This document shows, piece after piece, positions 22,208-30,374 of a DNA stretch of 30,374 nucleotides. The translations under genes were made by a program, and so were the position numbers. The notes under the pieces were generated by a model, which saw nothing but the letters and a program-made list of their open reading frames with translations, searched no databases and was not told the origin of the DNA. This DNA comes from CAYVAP01 sp964343195. Its GTDB lineage: Bacteria > Bacteroidota > Bacteroidia > J057. The stretch lies in contig CAYFIR010000083.1 of assembly GCA_964343195.1 (NCBI GenBank), positions 1 through 30,374 of the forward strand. Direction: 5' to 3'. The stretch's first letter is position 1. Every line of letters starts with the position of its first letter.

Positions 22208-24322
22208 ATGAAGCGTACATTAAACTTCATGGGCCTGCTGATATCAGGCCTGATTTTTTCTTCCTTTCACCTTTCGCAGGCCCAGGTCTCATCAGAGCTT
22301 ACCTGGAGCACCTATTTTGGGGAAGCCAACTTTACTTTTACCGACAACGCGGTAGATAGCGACGACAACCTGATCCTCGTAGGAAAAGGGTTCCAAAGCG
22401 GGTTTCCCAGCTACGATCCAGCTGGAGGGGCCTATTTTAACGCGAGTCCCATCGGAAGTGACGATGGGCTGATCGCAAAATTTGACGCCCAGGGACAGCG
22501 GATCTGGGCCACATATTATGGGTCATCAGGAGGAGACCACATAGAAGGAGTAGCCGTAAACAGTCAGGACCACATCATTGTAGTGGGGGACGGGGGCGGA
22601 GGCTCCTTCCCCCTTGTAGACCCGGGCAATGGGGCCTACTACGACGACAGCCGCAGCGGTGTCGATGGACTTATCACCCGATTTGACGAGCGGGGTCAGG
22701 TGCTCTGGTCAACTTACTTCGGAGGAAGTGGAAATGACTACATCACCGAGGTGGTTATAGCCGAAAACGACAACTTCTGGATTGCAGGCTATACCCGGTC
22801 CAGCGACTTCCCTACCCAATGGAAGGCTGGGGCATACTTTGATGGATCACTTGGGGGTGCAAGGGACTGGTTCATCGCGAAATTCAGTGCAAACGGAAAG
22901 CTTCTCTACAGCACTTACTATGGTGATAGCCAAAACAGTGACTTTGCTTATTCATTGGCTTACAGCGAATCAAATGGACACGTGGCAGTCTGTGGCCGCC
23001 TTGAGGGAATCCCTTCCAATTTAACTCCATCCGGTGCATATGCCAGTCCATGGTCCCAACAGGGGATGATAGTTGAGTTTGACAGCACAGGGCAGCGGCT
23101 GTGGGCTACCCGGTTCCTTTCAGGACAGATCGCCTTTGATGACAATGGGAACCTGTTTTATGGAGCGGCATGGCCCTACACCTACAGTGGATCTGTACCT
23201 CTGGTAAACCCAGGCAATGGGGCGCTATTTCAGGGCTATCCGAGCTTCGTCAACAGGGCAAATACCGGGGTTCATTACTTTGCCAAATTCAACACCAATC
23301 ACGCCATGGTCTGGGGCACCTGTGCCCACCAGAGCGCCAATGCCAACCAGGCAGTGAGCGTGTACGACATTGAGATTGACAAGAACGACAACCTCGTAGC
23401 CGTGGGCCGGGCCACCCACGGGATGTATCGAGTTAATCCTGGTGGGTTTTAGGGATCAGCGGCAGGAGGATTTGATGGCACGCTGGCGGTATTTGACAAT
23501 AGTGGCGTGCCCATCTATGGCAGCTATTACGGAGGAAGCGGATCAAATGGAGCTGAAGATTACCTCTACACCATCGATTTCAACTCCAGCAACGAGTACC
23601 TGATCGGAGGAGTCAGCCGTGGCAAAACCTGCCAGAGTCAGAACATCACCACCCGCAACCCTGGCAATGCATTTTACGACGGCATCGCGACCGTAGGAGC
23701 CGGCAGCAGTGGAGCACTCCTCCCCCTGATAAGCCGATTTAGCCCTGCAACTCTGTCAGGAACCAATAATGACTGTGTCGAGAATTTCCAGAATGCCACC
23801 TTCCCGGTGGAATGGCTTACCATCGATGCCCAATTGGTCGGGAATGGAAACGTCCAGCTAGTCTGGACAACTGCCAGCGAAATCAACAACCACTACTTCG
23901 AAGTAGAACGAGCTGTAGACTCCCGTTCCTTTCAGAAGATAGGCCGAATTTACGGGCAGGGTGATGCTGAAACCAGCCAGACCTACCCCTTTGAGGATCA
24001 AGACTTTCCAGCAGGCAGGCTCAACTACCGCATCAAGCAGGTGGACCTGGACGGAACCTACTCATATTCTCCAACAGTAGAAGTCCTGGTTACGGACCAG
24101 CCCACCATTAACGTAGCGACAGAAGCAGCTGCCATCGTCATCCATTCAGACAAGGAACTGAAAAAAGTAGAGTGCTGGAGTATTACCGGTACCCTTATAG
24201 GATCTGTCAAACCCCAAAGCCAGTCCTATCGCTGGACCACGGCTCACCTGCCTGCCGGGATATACCTGCTCAAGGTACACACCCGCGAGGGCCTCCTCGT
24301 CCGAAAGGTGCAGGTTAGGTGA
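22208..24322 (+). pseudogene. SBBP beta-propeller / T9SS protein interrupted by an in-frame TAG
   Basis: Two open parts, 22208-23452 and 23453-24322, lie in the same frame and are separated only by a TAG at 23450-23452 (codon 415). Read through, it is a 704-residue secreted protein. It has a signal peptide ending SQAQ, then repeats of the SBBP type (WSTYFGG.., STYYGDS.., DGLIAKFD..), which fold as a beta-propeller, then a beta-sandwich-like part, then a T9SS sorting domain ending LLVRKVQVR. The sequence after the stop (GSAAGGFDGTLAVFDNSG) continues the repeat pattern. CAG would restore FQG, as in another repeat (ALFQGYP). It could be a nonsense mutation, a sequencing error or amber readthrough. 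The first part alone would lack the export signal for T9SS. Confidence 0.85.
23450..23452 (+). other. In-frame amber codon in the SBBP gene
   Basis: TAG at codon 415; a single C-to-T change from CAG (Gln) explains it. The frame is intact on both sides. Confidence 0.85.
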
Positions 24323-24342
24323 TTCGTGCGCTCTTTGAACCC

Positions 24343-24374
24343 GGGGCCACCAACTAGGGGTGGCCCTGCTTTTT
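24343..24374 (+). terminator. Terminator after the SBBP gene
   Basis: GGGCCACC (24344-24351) pairs with GGTGGCCC (24359-24366), then TGCTTTTT. Confidence 0.85.
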
Positions 24375-24487
24375 GGGCGTATTGGGACAGCACCTTAACC
24401 ATCATACTTTCAACTCCAAACTCGCCTTCATTAGGCATTTAGCCGTTCAACTTCGTTCTTTGGGAATCCAAAAAACCCAAGCCTAGT

Positions 24488-26206
24488 ATGAACGAAATCC
24501 GTAGCCTGCTTCTATTCTTCCTGATTGCCTTACTGATTCCCAGCACCACCTTTGCTCAGCGATATGTATTGGCAGATGTAAACATCGTTGATGTGGTCAA
24601 GGGAACCGTACAGCCAAGGCAGCATTTGGTCATAGAGGGAAAAAGAATTGTCGATATTGTTGACAATCAACAGCTTATCACCGGCCGCATCGAGCGCACC
24701 TTCAACCTCAACGGTGCTTATGTCATGCCGGGACTGTGGGATATGTCGGTCGACAATAGCCTGGGAACCGAGTGGTTCAACATCATGATGGCCCACGGAA
24801 TTACCGGGGTCCGGTTGATGGGGGTAAACCCGGACAGCCTCGCCCATTGGAAAGAACGGAAAGAGGCCGGAGAGGCCTTACCCATCGTCAGAGGAACTGC
24901 TGCTCCGGTAGCCCCCACCCACCCCGACAGTGCCTGGCGTGACCTCGAAAGTCTGCAACGGGCCGGAGTAGACTTCATCGACATTAGCCCCAATCAGTCA
25001 AGAACCGATTTCCTGGCCGTACTGGATGCCGCTGAGAGACGCAGGATTCCGGCTGTTGCCACTCTTCCACCGGATATCAGCATTTACGAAGCCTTACGTA
25101 AAGGAATCGTGTGCAGCGAAGGGGGAAATGGAATCCTGATTGCCAGTAGTATTCAGGAAGAGTATCTGCGCGATGCTGCCTGGGGAGTACGCACCGACCC
25201 AGGCCTGGAAACAGAAGCCGGGGTTCGTTCCTTTTTGATGGAGACCTATTCCCGCCAAAAAGCCGATTCGGTTACCGCCATTTTAGGGCGCCGAGGGTTG
25301 TGGCTCTGTCCTACCCTCACCGCCCAGGAAGCCCTTGGCAATATGGAAGACTCTATTTTTCGCCAGGATGAGCGCATGGCCTATATTTCCCCACAGTTAC
25401 GAGATGATTGGGAGGCCAAAGCCAAAAACCCTCAACTGTCCTGGTCACACTTTGCAGTGGAGCGAGCCCTTTTTGAGATTCTCAGAAATCTCACCGGAAG
25501 ATATGAAGTGACCAAAGTACCCGTCCTGGCCGGAAGTGGAACCGGACAGCCCTATGTCTTTCCCGGCAGTGGCCTCCACGACGAACTTGCTCATCTGGTC
25601 GATGGTGGGATGACCATTCAGACAGCACTGCAGACTGCTACCTTAAACCCGGTCCGGTTCTTTGGGCTCGAGTCAGACTATGGGAGCGTTGAAGTGGGAA
25701 AAATTGCTGACCTCGTTATCCTGGACAGAAATCCCTTGCTCGACATCCGACATACCCGCGAGGTCAAAGGAGTCGTGCTGGATGGCAAATATTACCAGAA
25801 GCTAGCCCTTCAAATGAAAATGGCCACCATTGAAGACCGACACAAGCGACAGGAGATCATCCCCATGATGATAACTGCTTTTGAAACAGGAGGAGCTGAA
25901 GCCCTTCGTCAGCAATACAAGGACCTGGAGGCCGAAGACATCTTCAAGCGAAAATATAACTTCGACGAAAGCTCGCTGGAAGAAGTCGGACGACGGTTGA
26001 TGGAAATGGGTGAGTACGAATCTGCCATCGAGGTATTCCAGCTCAATGCTGGAGCCTATCCCCGTTCCTGGCGCGTGTATCGTTCACTGGGGGAGGCATA
26101 TGAGCTGGCCGAAAAACCAGAACAGGCTCTCAGTAGTTTTAAGAAAGCAGCCGAACTGGCTCCGGGAAACTATGACCTGCAGGCTGCAATCGATCGACTC
26201 AAGTAA
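24488..26206 (+). CDS. Secreted amidohydrolase-fold protein with TPR tail, probable pseudoenzyme
   Basis: A 572-residue protein with a signal peptide ending FAQ (1-24). Residues 28-435 have the amidohydrolase (imidazolonepropionase-like) layout: PGLWDM, a TIM-barrel region, FPGSGLHDEL, LNPVRFFGL and GSVEVGKIADLVILDRNPL. The metal ligands are missing: His-x-His after PGLWDM reads Ser87-Val-Asp89; the Lys is Asp165; the two later His are Thr192 and Gly212; the catalytic Asp is Gly351. It therefore probably does not catalyse hydrolysis. A TPR-like region (about 500-572) follows. It is 16 bp ahead of the reductase gene and probably co-transcribed with it. Confidence 0.88.
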   Translation: MNEIRSLLLFFLIALLIPSTTFAQRYVLADVNIVDVVKGTVQPRQHLVIEGKRIVDIVDNQQLITGRIERTFNLNGAYVMPGLWDMSVDNSLGTEWFNIMMAHGITGVRLMGVNPDSLAHWKERKEAGEALPIVRGTAAPVAPTHPDSAWRDLESLQRAGVDFIDISPNQSRTDFLAVLDAAERRRIPAVATLPPDISIYEALRKGIVCSEGGNGILIASSIQEEYLRDAAWGVRTDPGLETEAGVRSFLMETYSRQKADSVTAILGRRGLWLCPTLTAQEALGNMEDSIFRQDERMAYISPQLRDDWEAKAKNPQLSWSHFAVERALFEILRNLTGRYEVTKVPVLAGSGTGQPYVFPGSGLHDELAHLVDGGMTIQTALQTATLNPVRFFGLESDYGSVEVGKIADLVILDRNPLLDIRHTREVKGVVLDGKYYQKLALQMKMATIEDRHKRQEIIPMMITAFETGGAEALRQQYKDLEAEDIFKRKYNFDESSLEEVGRRLMEMGEYESAIEVFQLNAGAYPRSWRVYRSLGEAYELAEKPEQALSSFKKAAELAPGNYDLQAAIDRLK

Positions 26207-26222
26207 ACCCAAGCATTGCACG

Positions 26223-27284
26223 ATGCCCAAAACCTTCATCCTGGCCCTAACCAACGTCATCGAGGAAACACCTGATACCAGGACCCTCATTCTGGATCAG
26301 CCTGCCGTGGACCGGATACACTACCTGGCGGGTCAGTACCTGACCTTAAAAGTGGAAATCGATGGGCATGCTCATTACCGTACCTACTCGATGAGCAGCG
26401 TATCGGGGCTGGATGATCACATCGCGGTTACGGTTAAGCGGGTGGAGCATGGCCTGGTTTCCAACTACATCCATGACCATTTCGAGGCAGGAAGGTTGGT
26501 AGAATTCCTGCGCCCTGGTGGACGGTTCACCTTCCTGGCAGGACTAACGGAGCAGCGGCATATTGTGCTGATCGGGGCTGGTAGTGGGATTACGCCGCTG
26601 ATGAGCATCCTGCGAAGTGCCCTGTTTGGCGAACCCAAAAGCCGGGTGAGCCTGCTATATGGGAGCCGGGATCAGGAGCACATCATTTTTCGGCAGACCC
26701 TGGAAGAATTGGAGAAGCAGTTTCCAAAGCGCCTTCAGGTACAGCATGTTCTTTCCCGCCCCAGGAAAGAACTCCCTGAAAGCTACTGGACAGGGCGCAT
26801 TGATCAACCAAAGCTGGAGAAATGGCTGGCGGATATTCAGCCAACCGAGCCGTCTCCGAGCTTATTTTACCTATGTGGCCCAGAAGCGATGATGAATCTG
26901 GCAGAGGAGGCCATTACCGCCACAGGTATTCCTCCCAAAGCCATCTTCAGTGAGCGATTTGTCGCTACCGACGAAACCACAGCTGCCCAAAAGCAGATCA
27001 AAGGCCCTACCCGATGGGTGGAATTGCTGTATGGCGACGACCATTACCGCGTACAGGTTCCCCCTGGCATGACCGTGCTGCAAGCCGCGCTGGCTCAGGG
27101 AATTTCCCTGCCATTCTCCTGCAAACGGGGCATTTGTTCCACCTGTATGAGCCGCCTGCTCCAGGGGCAGGTCGATATGGAGAATCCGGAGTCTCTGCTG
27201 GAGTTTGAAATCCAGAACGGCAAGGTGCTCACCTGTCAAGCTCATCCCACGACAGATGATGTGAAGATTTTGGTGGGCGGGTGA
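26223..27284 (+). CDS. Flavin/2Fe-2S oxidoreductase of the ferredoxin-NADP reductase (PaaE-like) type
   Basis: A 353-residue cytoplasmic electron-transfer protein from ATG 26223; the open frame begins earlier but overlaps the upstream gene. Domains: an FAD-binding barrel (1-105, RTYSMSS at 53-59), an NAD(P)-binding Rossmann domain (GAGSGITPLMS from 118; FYLCGPEAMM near 215), then a C-terminal plant-type 2Fe-2S ferredoxin with Cys300, Cys305, Cys308 and Cys338. This order matches reductases of the PaaE/Hmp-related group, which pass electrons from NAD(P)H to an oxygenase or other acceptor. No oxygenase gene is in the window, so the partner is unknown. Confidence 0.93.
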   Translation: MPKTFILALTNVIEETPDTRTLILDQPAVDRIHYLAGQYLTLKVEIDGHAHYRTYSMSSVSGLDDHIAVTVKRVEHGLVSNYIHDHFEAGRLVEFLRPGGRFTFLAGLTEQRHIVLIGAGSGITPLMSILRSALFGEPKSRVSLLYGSRDQEHIIFRQTLEELEKQFPKRLQVQHVLSRPRKELPESYWTGRIDQPKLEKWLADIQPTEPSPSLFYLCGPEAMMNLAEEAITATGIPPKAIFSERFVATDETTAAQKQIKGPTRWVELLYGDDHYRVQVPPGMTVLQAALAQGISLPFSCKRGICSTCMSRLLQGQVDMENPESLLEFEIQNGKVLTCQAHPTTDDVKILVGG

Positions 27285-27301
27285 GAGGAAGGGAATTGGA
27301 A

Positions 27302-27364
27302 ATTCAGAATTCGTGATTCGTAAAGGCGGCGTGCCGCATACATTACGAATTCCGAATTCCGAAT
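27302..27364. repeat. Long imperfect inverted repeat built from heptamers
   Basis: Arms 27302-27325 and 27341-27364 pair at 20 of 24 positions, around the 12-bp palindrome GCGGCGTGCCGC (27326-27337). The arms consist of the heptamer ACGAATT or relatives. It sits between two converging genes and may serve as a bidirectional terminator. Confidence 0.75.
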
Positions 27365-27367
27365 CAA

Positions 27368-29155
27368 TTAATCCAGCTTCAGCACCGCATGGAAGGCACT
27401 CTGTGGCACTTCTACAGAACCCACCTGGCGCATGCGCTTTTTACCCTGCTTCTGCTTTTCCAGCAGCTTGCGCTTACGGGTAATGTCCCCACCATAACAT
27501 TTGGCGGTTACGTCCTTACGAATGGCTTTTACGGTCTCACGGGCGACGACCTTGGAACCAATTGCGGCCTGGATCGCTACCTCAAACTGCTGGCGAGGGA
27601 TCAGCTCCTTGAGCTTAACACAGATCTTCTTGCCGAATTCGTAGGCTTTGTCGCGGTGAATCAGCGCCGAAAGGGCATCCACCTGATCACCGTTGAGCAG
27701 GATGTCGAGCTTCACCAGATGCGACTTTCGGAAGCCGTCCAATTCGTAGTCAAAGGATGCATATCCACGGGAGATGGTCTTGAGCTTGTCAAAAAAGTCA
27801 AAAACCACCTCAGCAAGTGGCAGGTCAAATGCCAGTTCCACTCGTTCTGGAGTCAGATACACCTGATTTTTGAATTCGCCCCGCTTCTCCATACATAGCT
27901 CCATGACCTTGCCGATAAAGTCGGATTTGGTGATGATGGAGGCCTTGATAAAGGGTTCCTGCATCTCGCGGACACGGGTAGATTCAGGAAGTTCCGAGGG
28001 GCTATTGATCTCGACTTCCTCACCGTCGGTAAGGATGGCACGGAACCCAACGTTGGGGACGGTGGTAATCACCGTCATGTTCCACTCGCGCTCCAGACGC
28101 TCCTGGATGATCTCCATGTGGAGCATGCCCAGGAATCCGGCGCGGAATCCATACCCCAGAGCAGCCGAAGTCTCCGGCTGATACACCAGCGAAGCATCGT
28201 TCAGCTTGAGCTTGTCGAGTGCGTCGCGCAGTTCTTCAAAATCGTCTGTATCTACGGGATAAATTCCTGCGAAGACCATGGGTTTCACTTCCTGGAAACC
28301 CTTTACCATCGTCTCGGCCGGACGCTTGGAGTGGGTAATGGTATCCCCCACTTTCACCTCTTCCAGCTCCTTGATACCCGCCACCATGTAGCCCACACTT
28401 CCGGTTGGGATTTCTTCCATCGGGTGCTGCTGCAGGCGCAGGACGCCAATTTCGTCCACCCCATACTCGGCTTTGGTCGCCATGAGCTTGATGTCATCGC
28501 CCTTACGCAACACACCGTCAAATATCCGGAAGTACACAATGGTACCCCGATAGGGGTTAAAGACTGAGTCAAAAATCAGGGCTTTCAGCGGAGCCTCGGG
28601 ATCTCCTTTAGGCGGTGGGATCACATCGACAATCCGCTTGAGGATATCATCAATCCCAATCCCATTTTTGGCACTGGCATGAATGATGTCATCGTGCTCA
28701 CAGCCAATCATGTTGACGATGTCTTCAGACACTTCCTCAATTCTGGCACTGGGCAGGTCGATCTTGTTGAGCACTGGAATGATTTCCAGGTCATGCTCCA
28801 TCGCCAGATAGAGGTTGGAAATGGTCTGCGCCTCAATGCCCTGGGCGGCATCTACGACCAGCAAAGCTCCCTCACAGGCGGTGATGGCGCGTGAGACTTC
28901 ATATGAGAAGTCCACGTGTCCGGGTGTATCAATCAGGTTGAGCGTATAGGTCTCTCCATCCTTCTGATAATACATCTGGATGGCGTGAGATTTAATGGTG
29001 ATGCCCTTCTCCCGCTCCAAATCCATGCTGTCCAGCACCTGGTTCATCATTTCGCGCTGCGAAAGTGTGTGCGTGGACTCCAACATACGGTCAGCCAGGG
29101 TAGACTTACCGTGGTCAATATGGGCAATTATACAAAAGTTCCTCAGGTTTTTCAT
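27368..29155 (-). CDS. lepA: Elongation factor 4 (LepA), ribosome back-translocase GTPase
   Basis: A 595-residue protein of full family length. The N-terminal GTPase domain has the P-loop AHIDHGKST (11-19), switch motif DTPGHVDFSYEV and NKIDLP. EF-G-like domains II, III and V follow, then the LepA-specific C-terminal domain (GSKVVARETVKAIRKDVTAKCYGGD, ending near SAFHAVLKLD). LepA acts on stalled or mis-translocated ribosomes. A good Shine-Dalgarno site precedes it. It converges with the reductase gene and diverges from the SGNH-like gene. Confidence 0.98.
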   Translation of the reverse strand: MKNLRNFCIIAHIDHGKSTLADRMLESTHTLSQREMMNQVLDSMDLEREKGITIKSHAIQMYYQKDGETYTLNLIDTPGHVDFSYEVSRAITACEGALLVVDAAQGIEAQTISNLYLAMEHDLEIIPVLNKIDLPSARIEEVSEDIVNMIGCEHDDIIHASAKNGIGIDDILKRIVDVIPPPKGDPEAPLKALIFDSVFNPYRGTIVYFRIFDGVLRKGDDIKLMATKAEYGVDEIGVLRLQQHPMEEIPTGSVGYMVAGIKELEEVKVGDTITHSKRPAETMVKGFQEVKPMVFAGIYPVDTDDFEELRDALDKLKLNDASLVYQPETSAALGYGFRAGFLGMLHMEIIQERLEREWNMTVITTVPNVGFRAILTDGEEVEINSPSELPESTRVREMQEPFIKASIITKSDFIGKVMELCMEKRGEFKNQVYLTPERVELAFDLPLAEVVFDFFDKLKTISRGYASFDYELDGFRKSHLVKLDILLNGDQVDALSALIHRDKAYEFGKKICVKLKELIPRQQFEVAIQAAIGSKVVARETVKAIRKDVTAKCYGGDITRKRKLLEKQKQGKKRMRQVGSVEVPQSAFHAVLKLD

Positions 29156-29165
29156 AGATGTCCCT

Positions 29166-29170
29166 CTCCT
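29166..29170 (-). promoter_or_regulatory. Shine-Dalgarno site of lepA
   Basis: On the minus strand AGGAG lies 10 nt before the ATG, one of few clear ribosome-binding sites in this window. It supports the lepA start at 29155. Confidence 0.7.
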
Positions 29171-29311
29171 CAGGGTAGAATGTACAAATAAACTACTCCC
29201 GCGACAATTCTACAATCTTATCGTGAAGCCAAGTTGAAAAGAATAGATATTTGTGGGCTAACTACTAACTTGGCTGATGGTTATCGGTTCAAAGGGAAAA
29301 TCTCGCGGTTT

Positions 29312-30235
29312 ATGAAGGCCTTTTTCATGCGGTTAGCTGTTTTCCTACTCCCCCTGGTAATTGGCTGGCTGCTGCTGATGATTCGTCCATTTGATGCTCA
29401 TCCGGGATGGACCTACCTCGAAAACAACTGCCGCAGGGGTTACTTTCTACATCATCACCTCTACCAGGAATCCGACACGCTGGATCTCGCATTTATCGGC
29501 AGTTCTCGTACCATGTGTGCCTTCAACGACAGCCTGATGGCTGAGTTAGGGAGTTCACATCAGGAGGCGGTTAGCGTAGCCAACCTTGGCACCTGTTTTT
29601 ATGGCAGAGACCTCCAATACCTGATAGTCAAGCGTTTACTAAACCGTCGCCCCGTTCGTCAGATTGTACTGGAGATTCGTGCAACTGAGAACCCTGCTGG
29701 AAACCGCAACTTTGCCTGGTTTGCACATGCCGGGGAATTATGGGATGCCCCTCTGAACCCACGGTACCTCAGCAACTGGGTAGCAGGCACCGAGCATCGA
29801 TTGAATTGGATTCAGCAGCAAATTCAGGGAAAGGCCGATACCAGCTGGAAGTCCAAGACTCCCCCTACCCATGCGTTTGTCCCGGCGCCATCCGTCCTGA
29901 GGCTTTCTGCGGAGGATTCTTCCAAGCAGGTAAGACCTATCATGCCCCAGCAAGCCGAACCTTCCTCATTTGCCCGTCATTATCTTGAGAAAATCATGGT
30001 ACTGACACAGGAACACGGTGTAAGCCTCCATCTGGTCTATTTGCCTGCCTACAGCCTTTCACCGGAACAGGAACCCATTTACCTGAATTTTTATCAAAAA
30101 ATGGGAGAGACCCACCTTCCCCCGGCGCATCTGCGGCATCAGGCCGCCTGGCACATGGACGAAGGTCATCTAAATGAGCTTGGTGCGTCCGCTTACACCC
30201 GCTGGCTTCATCAGGAACTATCCCTCCAACCATAA
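29312..30235 (+). CDS. Membrane-anchored SGNH-hydrolase-like protein
   Basis: A 307-residue protein from ATG 29312. The only longer frame starts at a TTG at 29234 and adds poorly coding sequence. One N-terminal hydrophobic segment (MRLAVFLLPLVIGWLLLMI) anchors it, so the rest is likely periplasmic. FIGSSRTMCAFNDSLM (Ser64/65) resembles block I of SGNH/GDSL-type folds, and DEGHLNELGA (Asp283, His286) resembles block V with its catalytic Asp-x-x-His. This arrangement resembles AlgJ/AlgX/DltD-type acyl-transfer proteins. No MBOAT partner is in the window. Function is unproven. Confidence 0.8.
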   Translation: MKAFFMRLAVFLLPLVIGWLLLMIRPFDAHPGWTYLENNCRRGYFLHHHLYQESDTLDLAFIGSSRTMCAFNDSLMAELGSSHQEAVSVANLGTCFYGRDLQYLIVKRLLNRRPVRQIVLEIRATENPAGNRNFAWFAHAGELWDAPLNPRYLSNWVAGTEHRLNWIQQQIQGKADTSWKSKTPPTHAFVPAPSVLRLSAEDSSKQVRPIMPQQAEPSSFARHYLEKIMVLTQEHGVSLHLVYLPAYSLSPEQEPIYLNFYQKMGETHLPPAHLRHQAAWHMDEGHLNELGASAYTRWLHQELSLQP

Positions 30236-30241
30236 AAATTA

Positions 30242-30265
30242 CCGGGCTCCCATCAGGAAGCCCGG
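30242..30265. terminator. Hairpin after the SGNH-like gene
   Basis: CCGGGCT (30242-30248) pairs with AGCCCGG (30259-30265). A T-run exists only for the minus strand (AAAAATT before the stem), so it may also terminate a gene coming from beyond the window. Confidence 0.65.
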
Positions 30266-30319
30266 CTCAAGTCAAAAGGAAAAGCTATCTACTACTCTAA
30301 AACTCTATTCTTTCTGTTC

Positions 30320-30374
30320 GGTATGAGGTATGAGGTATGAGGTATGAGGTATGAGGTATGAGGTATGAGGTATG
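30320..30374. repeat. Perfect heptanucleotide tandem repeat at the window end
   Basis: GGTATGA is repeated seven times without a mismatch plus six further bases, and runs off the window. Its full length cannot be seen. Confidence 0.95.

Noticed and set aside
30320..30374. CRISPR array
   Set aside because: Units are 7 nt with no spacers; this is a simple tandem repeat.

Overview
The window looks like a chromosomal segment of a free-living, polysaccharide-degrading Bacteroidota bacterium, most likely Saprospiraceae / Lewinella-like. This rests on several secreted proteins that end in Por-secretion (type IX, T9SS) sorting domains, an SBBP beta-propeller protein, weak use of Shine-Dalgarno sites, and heptanucleotide repeats in intergenic DNA. 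The species is inferred, not proven.

Layout. (1) 1-2500: a compact AT-rich five-gene minus-strand operon (4-TM membrane protein, Dps, TetR, lipoprotein, cupin). It differs in base composition from the rest of the window and is bounded by a perfect 12-bp inverted repeat, with a large hairpin just outside its left end. (2) 2647-5413: a recombination module. A tyrosine recombinase is translationally coupled to a single-stranded DNA-binding protein. Behind it lie 0.75 kb of non-coding DNA bounded by a 17-bp inverted repeat and holding three related hairpin elements with compensatory base changes, then a small zinc-ribbon protein. (3) 5588-8481: metG and a PIN-domain toxin-antitoxin pair. (4) 8916-19071: a pectin-degradation cluster with a GH43 glycosidase, a CE8 pectinesterase, a secreted protein with codon use typical of high expression, a tandem alpha/beta-hydrolase esterase and a multidomain pectate lyase. 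All but the GH43 carry a T9SS tail. No SusC/SusD pair is present. (5) 19268-30235: a small membrane protein, an AAA+ ATPase, an SBBP/T9SS protein interrupted by an in-frame amber codon, an amidohydrolase-fold protein that has lost its metal ligands, a flavodoxin-reductase-like electron-transfer protein, lepA, and a membrane-anchored SGNH-like protein. The window ends inside a perfect heptanucleotide tandem repeat.

How the parts may work together. The pectin genes form a pathway: de-esterification (CE8 and the acyl esterase), backbone cleavage (PL1) and side-chain trimming (GH43), with T9SS exporting most of them. The most unusual part is region 1-5.4 kb. A tyrosine recombinase made together with its own SSB, next to folded repeat elements and a compositionally foreign cassette, suggests recombination that uses folded single-stranded DNA. 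It is reminiscent of an integron but lacks the canonical integron integrase insertion and canonical attC boxes. This is a hypothesis.
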